Below, in pieces: positions 1 through 4,933 of a DNA stretch of 5,501 nt. The stretch covers positions 1 through 5,501 of the forward strand of contig CAMGRE010000158.1 of the NCBI GenBank assembly GCA_946061355.1, given 5' to 3'. Source of the DNA: an uncultured bacterium. GTDB lineage: Bacteria; Bacillota; Clostridia; Lachnospirales; Lachnospiraceae. The notes beneath the pieces were generated by a model. The model worked only from the letters and a program-made list of their open reading frames with translations, was not told where the DNA came from and made no database searches. Numbering within the stretch: position 1 is the stretch's first letter; every line of letters starts with the position of its first letter. A program made the translations under genes and the position numbers.

Positions 1-900
1 GGCAAGGCGGAGGATGTAACGCTCGGCTATGACAGGTTGGAGGACTATTTCACGAACGGAAGCTTTTTTGGGGCGACGATCGCTCCCAACGCAAATCGTA
101 TTGCGAATGCGAAATTCACGATCGATGGGGTTACGTACCAGGTTGATGTGAACGACGGACCAAACAATCTTCACAGTCATCTGGATCTTGCAACCCACAA
201 GAGAATGTGGGATGCGCAGCCCGGGGACAATACCATCACCTTTACGATTGATCTGGCGGACGGAGATATGGGATTCCCCGGAAATAAGACATTTTCCATT
301 ACATATACATTGACAGATGAAAATGAATTGCGTCTGGATTACACAGCGACTACGGATAAGAAAACGGTTCTGAATCCTACCAACCATGCATATTTTAATC
401 TGGCAGGTCACAATAGTGGAAGTATTGAAGATCATATATTGTGGATGAAAGCTAGCCACTATACGCCGGTCATTCCGGGAGCCATTCCTACCGGTGAGAT
501 TGCGCCTGTGGCGGGGACTCCGATGGATTTCACAACGGAGAAGCGCATCGGTGATGAGATTGGAGCGGATTTTGAGCAGTTGAAGCTGGTGAAGGGTTAT
601 GATCACAACTGGGCGGTTGATGACTGTGACGGAAGCCTGCAATTGATCGCAGAGCTTCATGAAAAGAACAGCGGCAGGACGATGAAGGTGTACACAACAC
701 TTCCGGGCGTGCAGTTCTATGCCGGAAACTGCATCGCAGAGACAGTCGGAAAAGGAGGTGCGGTATATAAAGAGCGTACCGGACTGTGTCTGGAGACAGA
801 CTTCTTCCCCAATGCGGTAAATGAACCTGCTTTTCAGAGTCCGGTATTCGGACCGGGCGAGACTTATCGTTCGACAACAGTTTACCAGTTTGCTTTTTAA
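1..900 (+). CDS. galM: Aldose 1-epimerase (galactose mutarotase), 5' end outside window
   Basis: This cytoplasmic enzyme interconverts the alpha and beta anomers of galactose and related aldoses, feeding the Leloir pathway. The reading frame is open from base 1 and ends at TAA 898-900, giving 299 codons. The family is usually about 340-350 residues, so roughly 45-50 N-terminal residues lie upstream. Counting window codons from base 1, the family's catalytic positions are all visible: Arg33 in NANRI, His58 in NNLH, His129 in NPTNHAYFNL, Asp201 in GYDHNW, and the catalytic Glu265 in LETDFFPNA. GVQFYAGN is also typical. One small oddity is NNLHSH where most relatives have NNLHGG. A TTG at base 37 is an internal Leu codon, since the homologous sequence KAEDVTLGYDRLEDY continues upstream of it. 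No convincing terminator follows. Other sugar genes may lie upstream, but none is visible here. Confidence 0.95.
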   Translation, partial: GKAEDVTLGYDRLEDYFTNGSFFGATIAPNANRIANAKFTIDGVTYQVDVNDGPNNLHSHLDLATHKRMWDAQPGDNTITFTIDLADGDMGFPGNKTFSITYTLTDENELRLDYTATTDKKTVLNPTNHAYFNLAGHNSGSIEDHILWMKASHYTPVIPGAIPTGEIAPVAGTPMDFTTEKRIGDEIGADFEQLKLVKGYDHNWAVDDCDGSLQLIAELHEKNSGRTMKVYTTLPGVQFYAGNCIAETVGKGGAVYKERTGLCLETDFFPNAVNEPAFQSPVFGPGETYRSTTVYQFAF

Positions 901-972
901 AATGACGGCTTTTGTCAGATAAAAATAAAATCCATTCGACAAGGTACGATAAATCCCGAACCTTTCCTGCGG

Positions 973-978
973 TATAAT
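973..978 (+). promoter_or_regulatory. Candidate -10 box upstream of the three-gene membrane cluster
   Basis: A perfect TATAAT lies just before the repeat block and is the only strong -10 match between galM and the next gene. No good -35 box is seen at 16-18 bp spacing. The nearest TTGACA-like hexamers (TTGTCA at 912-917 and TCGACA at 936-941) are too far away. If used, it would start a transcript near 985 with a leader of about 270 nt that contains every repeat. It could also be chance in an AT-rich stretch. Confidence 0.35.
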
Positions 979-1002
979 GTGCGTGTAGGCAATGAGCAGT
1001 GC

Positions 1003-1060
1003 GTCTGCAAGCAGAAGCAAAACCGACTGCTTGCAGGCGGGTTTGGTTCTGCTTGCAGAC
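1003..1060. repeat. Large imperfect inverted repeat (stem-loop forming)
   Basis: The arms GTCTGCAAGCAGAA (1003-1016) and TTCTGCTTGCAGAC (1047-1060) are perfect 14-bp reverse complements. Pairing continues imperfectly inward, with GCAAAACC against GGTTTGG. The centre carries a second CTGCTTGCAG (1027-1036), also complementary to the CTGCAAGCAG (1005-1014) of the left arm. The left arm could therefore pair with either the centre or the right arm. No run of T follows, so it does not look like an intrinsic terminator. The role is unknown. Confidence 0.8.
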
Positions 1061-1074
1061 ATAGGGCGAAGCCC

Positions 1075-1218
1075 GCGAATGAGGAAGCGGAAGCTTCCGA
1101 ATGCGCACTGCGAATACACATTGCGAATGAGGAAGCGGAAGCTTCCGAATGCGCACTGCGAATGCACATTGCGAATGAGGAAGCGGAAGCTTCCGAATGT
1201 GCACTGCGAATGCGCATC
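1075..1218. repeat. Three tandem 48-bp repeats, each with a 12-bp palindrome
   Basis: Three head-to-tail units occupy 1075-1122, 1123-1170 and 1171-1218. Units 1 and 2 differ at one base. Units 2 and 3 differ at three bases, two of them in the last five positions. Each unit has the perfect palindrome CGGAAGCTTCCG (1088-1099, 1136-1147, 1184-1195), followed by GAATG and GCACTGCGAAT. There are no unrelated spacers between units. Near identity implies recent expansion or homogenisation. The block ends about 33 bp before the likely start codon of the next gene. Confidence 0.93.
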
Positions 1219-1241
1219 CGCCGGCGACGGCAGCAGGGAAG

Positions 1242-1247
1242 GAAGGG
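1242..1247 (+). promoter_or_regulatory. Ribosome binding site that favours a TTG start at 1254
   Basis: The purine run GGGAAGGAAGGG (1236-1247) is the only Shine-Dalgarno-like sequence near the 5' end of the following gene. GAAGGG ends 6 nt before TTG 1254 and 3 nt before TTG 1251. The ATG at 1197 lies inside the third 48-bp repeat and has no purine-rich site at a suitable distance. This makes TTG 1254 the preferred start, though TTG 1251 cannot be excluded. Confidence 0.6.
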
Positions 1248-1253
1248 ATTTTG

Positions 1254-2126
1254 TTGGAGAGGAAGATACCGGAAAATATCTGTCGGATAGGCAGAACGGA
1301 TACTTTGCAGAGGATTTATGTAGAGGACTATGTGATTTCCTTTCTGAAGGAAATATTGAAAGATATGGAACATGCGGCAGCCGGTAAGGCAATGCTGCTT
1401 TTGTTTTATGGGGAAGGTTTTGAAAGGGACGGTGTGCAGTTCTTTTTCCTGGATGGAATGGCGGTACGCGCCGGTGCAGGAGGAAAAGGATTTCACCGGG
1501 AGGAGCAGATTTATTTTGACAGGATCAGACGCCGGTTTTTCCCTGACAGGAAAGCGATCGGCTGGTATTGTCTGACGCCCGGAAGGACGACGATCCCGGA
1601 GATTTTTCGGAATTTGCGGGAGCAGCAACTCGCCGGAATACAGGGATATTACATATATTACGAAAAAAATGCGGCGATGGAGGAGTATCTGCTTGATTAT
1701 CATCAGGCAGAGAAAGTGCAGGTGCTGCTTTCCGATAAAGTAAAAAAGAAAGTAATCAAATCAGAAGAAAGTAAGCTGCCGGATGGCAAATCAAAAGAAA
1801 GCAATCAACAGGCAACGGGAAAACCTGTAAAAAGGCGTAAAAGAAGAACGGACAAGCCTGATGATAATCTGATGACGTTGTCAGCTTCCATTGTCGCTGT
1901 CAGGATCATGAATGCGGTGAGCTTGTGCGTGCTGATCATTTGTTGTATTATTGCAGTTACAACCTTAAATCAATACGATAAAATGAAACGGCTCGAACAG
2001 ACAGTGATCTGTCTGGAGGAAAGTCTGAAAGACTACCATGATGGCGCGGGGGAACCAGTCATGAAAGAGGAAAGTATGCGGGAACAGGATCACGGTGCGC
2101 AGAATGAGCTGCCGTCTGACCGGTGA
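1254..2126 (+). CDS. Single-pass membrane protein with putative degenerate JAMM/MPN-like N-terminal domain
   Basis: I do not recognise a named family. From TTG 1254 the product is 290 residues. Residues about 20-150 form a mixed alpha/beta domain whose strand-turn IGWYCLTPG (102-110) resembles the GWYHSHPG signature of JAMM/MPN metalloproteases. The two metal-binding His are replaced by Cys and Thr, and the downstream Ser/Asp are not evident, so it is unlikely to be an active metalloprotease. A Lys/Arg-rich linker (about 161-200, including KRRKRR) leads to one hydrophobic helix (about 212-237). A charged tail of about 50 residues with a possible short coiled coil follows. By the positive-inside rule the N-terminal domain should be cytoplasmic and the tail outside. 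It ends 15 bp before the next gene, which suggests an operon. The start is uncertain: an in-frame ATG at 1197 would add 19 residues encoded largely by repeat DNA. The gene call is firm; the domain assignment is inference. Confidence 0.8.
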   Translation: MERKIPENICRIGRTDTLQRIYVEDYVISFLKEILKDMEHAAAGKAMLLLFYGEGFERDGVQFFFLDGMAVRAGAGGKGFHREEQIYFDRIRRRFFPDRKAIGWYCLTPGRTTIPEIFRNLREQQLAGIQGYYIYYEKNAAMEEYLLDYHQAEKVQVLLSDKVKKKVIKSEESKLPDGKSKESNQQATGKPVKRRKRRTDKPDDNLMTLSASIVAVRIMNAVSLCVLIICCIIAVTTLNQYDKMKRLEQTVICLEESLKDYHDGAGEPVMKEESMREQDHGAQNELPSDR

Positions 2127-2141
2127 TCCGGGAGAAAACAT

Positions 2142-3332
2142 ATGACAAATATCAGGGATTATTTCAAAAAAAAGGAGAAAAGACAGGGCGACAGCCTTGG
2201 CATGAAAATATTGAAGCATCGGCTGGTCATTTTGTACAGGACAGTGCTGATCATAGCAGTTGTGGCAGCAGCAGCGGCGGTCGTGATCGTACAGGCGAAG
2301 AACAGAGTGTATGAAAGCTATGAGGAGATCAGTTCGGTACCGCGTGAGAATATCAGCGGTTCCGTCACGGCTGCATTGGGAGAGCATATTCTCACTTATA
2401 GTAATGATGGGGCAAACTGCGTGAACGGTGAGGGAGAGCAGTTGTGGAACCAGACATTTGAAATGCAGAATCCGATCGTGGATATCTGCGGTGATGTGGC
2501 GGCCATGGGTGATTACAATGGGCGGACTATTTACGTGATGGATTCGCAGGGGACGTTGGGGGAAATCGATACCAAGATGCCCATCCGGAATTTTGTGGTT
2601 TCTGCGAGCGGTGTTGTGGCGGCGATTCTGGATGATACCAATATTACATGGATCTATCTCTTTGATACTTCGGGCAATACGCTGGCATATTTTAAGACAA
2701 CCATGAAGCAGAGCGGATACCCCATTTCGATCACGATATCGGATAACGGAAGTCTTGTGGGCGTCTCCTATCTGTACGTGGACAGCGGTGTCATGAAATC
2801 GAGCGTTGCGTTCTACAATTTCGGACCTGTCGGACAGAACGAAATTGATAATTTTGTGAGCGGATATGATTATATGGATTCTGTGGTGCCGTTTGTACGG
2901 TTCCTGGATTCGGAAACGGCAGTTGCCGTATCGGATGACCGTCTGGTAATGTACAGTGGCGGCCAGAAACCGGTCAGTGTGGCTGATGTGCTTCTGGACG
3001 GCGAGATTCTTGGTGTTTACTGCGGAAAGGATTATGTCGCGCTTGTTTATAATGATGTGACAGGGAATGCCATGTATAAGGTGGATGTCTATAAGGATGA
3101 CGGCAAACTGGCGGACACACTGATGCTGGATTTTCAGTTTTCTGACATCATCTTTTCCGGGGACAGGGTGATCGTATACAATGAGCAGGAAATGCTCGTC
3201 CATATGATTGGCAGGATGGACAAATTTGCAGGGAATTTTCATAAATCGATACAGACGCTGATCCCGGGGAAAAAGGCGCAAGAGTATATCATCGTCACGG
3301 CAGATTCTGTTGATACCATAGAACTGAAGTGA
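2142..3332 (+). CDS. DUF5711-like membrane-anchored beta-propeller-type protein
   Basis: The product is 396 residues. A basic cytoplasmic N-terminus (KKKEKR, 9-14) precedes one transmembrane helix (about 30-51, rich in Ala and Val). The rest, about 345 residues, is beta-rich and would be extracellular. It shows recurring short strands ending in turns such as YSNDGANCVNGEGEQLW, YVMDSQGTLGEID, LFDTSGNTLAYF and VYKDDGKLADTL. That pattern is typical of beta-propeller or PQQ/WD-like blades. Overall length and layout match my recollection of the DUF5711 family of Clostridia, whose function is unknown. No catalytic motif is visible. ATG 2142 has GGGAG (2130-2134) 7 nt upstream, and the stop is TGA 3330-3332. 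It lies 15 bp after the preceding membrane protein gene and 37 bp before the CvpA-family gene, so co-transcription is likely. An extracellular sensing or scaffolding role is speculation. Confidence 0.85.
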   Translation: MTNIRDYFKKKEKRQGDSLGMKILKHRLVILYRTVLIIAVVAAAAAVVIVQAKNRVYESYEEISSVPRENISGSVTAALGEHILTYSNDGANCVNGEGEQLWNQTFEMQNPIVDICGDVAAMGDYNGRTIYVMDSQGTLGEIDTKMPIRNFVVSASGVVAAILDDTNITWIYLFDTSGNTLAYFKTTMKQSGYPISITISDNGSLVGVSYLYVDSGVMKSSVAFYNFGPVGQNEIDNFVSGYDYMDSVVPFVRFLDSETAVAVSDDRLVMYSGGQKPVSVADVLLDGEILGVYCGKDYVALVYNDVTGNAMYKVDVYKDDGKLADTLMLDFQFSDIIFSGDRVIVYNEQEMLVHMIGRMDKFAGNFHKSIQTLIPGKKAQEYIIVTADSVDTIELK

Positions 3333-3369
3333 GACGGAATCGTTTTGGCAGTGAAAGGATACGAAAGAA

Positions 3370-3894
3370 ATGAATCTTGTTTTTTTTGTTGTACTGCTGC
3401 TCCTTCTCGGAGGCGGCGTAAAAGGGTATAAGCGTGGAATGATACAGGAACTGTCATCCGTCATATCGCTGGTGCTGGCACTCACAGCGATCGGTATGTT
3501 TCTGGTGGCGGCACAGGGTTATCTCAATCATGAGACGATCAGGGTCGTGTTGGGCATCGTGTGTATGACGATCGCCGTACTCGTATATAAAATAGTGGAT
3601 TTTATTCTTTCCTCATTAAAGATGCTTTCTTCTCTGCCCGTGCTCAAAGGTGTTGATAAGCTGTTCGGTTTTGGAGTTGGCGCAATGGAGGCGGTGCTGA
3701 TCATATGGGCCGCCTTTCTACTGATCGTAGCGTTTGATCCGGCGGGGATCAGTGCTGCTGTTATGGAGGATGTGAGGGAAAATTACCTGCTCACTTTTCT
3801 GTTTCAGAACAATCTCCTGGCAGATGTGATATCCGGACGGATTCCGGCGCTATCTGAGATCGGAGGTATGACCGGAAGTGATCTTTTTGTCTAA
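3370..3894 (+). CDS. CvpA family membrane protein
   Basis: This 174-residue polytopic protein has about four hydrophobic segments (1-16, 27-49, 57-80, 100-121). Two CvpA-family hallmarks are visible: GYKRGMIQEL (19-28) after the first helix, and the segment LPVLKGVDKLFGFGVG (89-104), which corresponds to the family's D-x-x-x-G-x-x-x-G region. CvpA was named for colicin V production in E. coli. Firmicute members are generally linked to envelope physiology, and their biochemical activity is not established. ATG 3370 follows AAAGGA (3354-3359) at 10 nt. It is probably the last gene of a three-gene membrane operon. Its final 15 codons, including the stop TAA 3892-3894, overlap the 3' end of the convergent transporter gene on the other strand. 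No terminator is visible after it. Confidence 0.88.
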   Translation: MNLVFFVVLLLLLGGGVKGYKRGMIQELSSVISLVLALTAIGMFLVAAQGYLNHETIRVVLGIVCMTIAVLVYKIVDFILSSLKMLSSLPVLKGVDKLFGFGVGAMEAVLIIWAAFLLIVAFDPAGISAAVMEDVRENYLLTFLFQNNLLADVISGRIPALSEIGGMTGSDLFV

Positions 3895-4302
3895 GATGAT
3901 TCCGGATGCTACCATGATGATTCCGGCAAGCTTCAGAAGTGTAAAATTCCGGTACACGACCACGTCAAACAGGATTCCGGCCAGCAGCTGTCCGATCAGA
4001 AGGAGGGCTGTAGACTGAAATACTTCCATGCGGGCGAGACATACCAGGCTGATGACAAAGGCGATCACGCCGAGTGTGCCACCCAGATAGAGATACAGAG
4101 GCGCTTTGGCCCAGGCGATGAGGCTGTCTGATTGGAAACTGCCGGTGCACAGCAGCAGGAAAAGGGCGAGAGCGCTGGCCACCACATAATTCACCAGAGA
4201 ACCGTTCCAGGTTCCCAGTTCCTGTGTAGCACGATAATTGATCATTTTTGAAATGACATTGGCACATCCCAGAAGAAATGCCAGAAGAATAAAAAATAAC
4301 AT
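3850..4302 (-). CDS. DMT family transporter subunit (YdcZ/DUF606-type), second of a pair
   Basis: This 150-residue protein has about five hydrophobic helices (1-18, 33-53, 67-89, 95-115, 122-138). It matches the half-size YdcZ/DUF606 branch of the drug/metabolite transporter superfamily. Recognisable parts are LYLGGTLGVIAFV, the ALLLIGQLLAGILFDV segment corresponding to the family's GQ-x-x-x-S-x-x-x-D region, and a final GIIMVASGIIL helix. ATG 4302 has a GAGGA site (complement of 4310-4314) at 7 nt. The stop TAG is the complement of 3850-3852. It starts 25 bp after the stop of the upstream paralogue, so the two are probably co-transcribed and may form a heterodimer. The substrate is unknown. 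The last nine residues (about 142-150) are hydrophilic and encoded within the overlap with the CvpA gene. Confidence 0.86.
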   Translation of the reverse strand: MLFFILLAFLLGCANVISKMINYRATQELGTWNGSLVNYVVASALALFLLLCTGSFQSDSLIAWAKAPLYLYLGGTLGVIAFVISLVCLARMEVFQSTALLLIGQLLAGILFDVVVYRNFTLLKLAGIIMVASGIILDKKITSGHTSDLR

Positions 4303-4327
4303 ATTGCTGTCCTCTTTTCTTATTTTT

Positions 4328-4747
4328 CTAAAGATTCAAAAGTATGATTCCCACCAATACCAATAAGAATCCCGGTATCCGTTTCAGGCAGAAGCGCACT
4401 TTCGGTACGTGAAAAAGTCCAAAATGATCGATGACTGCAGAGATCATAAGCTGACCTGCAACGGAGAGACATGTGGTTACGGAAGCCCCGAGTCTCTGGA
4501 TGCAGAAGCTGCTGACGGATACGATCAGCACGCCGAAAAATCCGGCGGAATACAGATACCATGGCATTCCGCGGATCGTGATCCTGCGGCGAACAAATAA
4601 AAGAATATAGAAAGCAAGCAAAAGCCCTCCGGAAAAATGTACAATCAGGCTCACGCCGAACAGACCGATATAGTCTGTGAGCATGCCGTTAAATGCTGCC
4701 ATGGCTGACTGGAGCATCCCGGCGATCAGGACAAAAAGAGAATACAT
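4328..4747 (-). CDS. DMT family transporter subunit (YdcZ/DUF606-type), first of a pair
   Basis: The product is 139 residues with about five hydrophobic helices (1-20, 31-52, 62-84, 88-106, 124-139). It shows YdcZ/DUF606 features: the N-terminal helix LIAGMLQSAMAAFNGML, WYLYSAGFFGVLIVSV, and VAGQLMISAVIDHFGLF followed by a basic stretch and a closing helix. These proteins are half-size members of the drug/metabolite transporter superfamily and probably work as dimers. I chose ATG at 4747 because a strong GGAGAGGAG lies just upstream (AGGAG core, complement of 4757-4761, 9 nt spacing). An upstream in-frame ATG at 4801 would add 18 hydrophilic residues overlapping this ribosome binding site. 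The basic cluster RRRITIR lies between helices 2 and 3. Stop TAG is the complement of 4328-4330. Substrate unknown. Confidence 0.87.
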   Translation of the reverse strand: MYSLFVLIAGMLQSAMAAFNGMLTDYIGLFGVSLIVHFSGGLLLAFYILLFVRRRITIRGMPWYLYSAGFFGVLIVSVSSFCIQRLGASVTTCLSVAGQLMISAVIDHFGLFHVPKVRFCLKRIPGFLLVLVGIILLNL

Positions 4748-4791
4748 TGATGAACACTCCTCTCCTCTTTTGGAAAATATTTCTGTAAGAT

Positions 4792-4820
4792 AAAGTACCA
4801 TGTTTGCCGGTTAACGTCAA
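4792..4820 (-). promoter_or_regulatory. Candidate promoter for the transporter pair
   Basis: Read on the minus strand, TTGACG (complement of 4815-4820) and TACTTT (complement of 4792-4797) are separated by 17 bp. A TG one base before the -10 makes it an extended -10 type. The predicted start lies about 40 bp upstream of ATG 4747. The -10 match is weak (3 of 6). The -35 box touches the edge of the 21-bp direct repeats. Confidence 0.45.
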
Positions 4821-4860
4821 ATCGGGAAAAGTATTGTGAAAATCGGGCAAAAGATTGTGA
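4819..4860. repeat. Two abutting 21-bp direct repeats, operator-like
   Basis: Units 4819-4839 and 4840-4860 match at 18 of 21 positions. Both begin AAATCGGG and end ATTGTGA, with all differences in the middle. The 21-bp period is two helical turns, so a protein binding each unit would lie on the same face of the DNA. The pair ends 5 bp before a TTGACT -35 box for the plus-strand lipoprotein gene and abuts the -35 box of the minus-strand promoter. The spacing fits an activator or shared regulator site, but the regulator is unknown. Confidence 0.7.
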
Positions 4861-4865
4861 AAATA

Positions 4866-4894
4866 TTGACTTTTTTTAGAAAAAATGTTAATTT
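4866..4894 (+). promoter_or_regulatory. Candidate promoter for the BMP lipoprotein gene
   Basis: TTGACT (4866-4871, 5 of 6 to consensus) is followed after 17 bp by TAATTT (4889-4894), with TG at 4886-4887 giving an extended -10. The surrounding sequence is very AT-rich. A better -10 match by sequence, TATATT (4898-4903), lacks a good -35 at normal spacing. Either would give a short leader before ATG 4934. Confidence 0.5.
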
Positions 4895-4933
4895 CATTAT
4901 ATTCCTAATTATTCTAAAAGTGGAGGGAGAACA

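Larger units (their letters stand above)
901..1253. other. Repeat-rich non-coding region between galM and the next gene
   Basis: This stretch of about 350 bp holds no credible gene. It begins with AT-rich sequence (about 901-960) and continues with a TATAAT box. A GC-richer block of inverted and tandem repeats follows at roughly 981-1218, and a purine-rich ribosome binding site lies near 1242-1247. A short hairpin, GGGC-GAA-GCCC (1064-1074), sits between the large inverted repeat and the first 48-bp unit. Several frames stay open across the repeats only because 48 is a multiple of 3, and their translations simply repeat a 16-residue block. The composition and self-similarity suggest an inserted or expanded intergenic element. 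Whether it is a dispersed genomic repeat cannot be decided from one copy. Confidence 0.7.

Noticed and set aside
903..917. Intrinsic terminator after galM (TGAC...GTCA)
   Set aside because: The stem is only 4 bp, and it is followed by an A-rich rather than T-rich run.
530..1204. Long open frame on the minus strand antisense to the end of galM
   Set aside because: Its translation is His/Arg/Ser/Cys-rich. It consists of repeat-encoded blocks at the N-terminal end and galM antisense for the rest, with no domain or ribosome binding site.
1075..1218. CRISPR array
   Set aside because: The 48-bp units abut with no unique spacers between them, and there are no cas genes in the window.
979..1387. 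Plus-strand open frames with repeated EEAEASE-like blocks
   Set aside because: More than one plus frame stays open because the repeat length is a multiple of 3. There is no ribosome binding site, and the frames run into the real gene in the wrong phase.
915..1703. 262-residue open frame on the minus strand across the repeats
   Set aside because: It is antisense to the well-supported membrane protein gene. Its repeated 16-residue blocks come from the 48-bp units, with no recognisable protein features.
1965..3485. 506-residue minus-strand open frame antisense to the DUF5711-like gene
   Set aside because: It is long but rich in His, Arg, Cys and Ile, as expected of a shadow frame. The plus-strand gene has a good start, a membrane helix and operon context.
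4748..4801. Longer N-terminus for the first transporter subunit, starting at the ATG at 4801
   Set aside because: The extra 18 residues are hydrophilic, unlike the family. They cover the strong ribosome binding site for ATG 4747 and lie downstream of the -10 box with almost no room for a leader.
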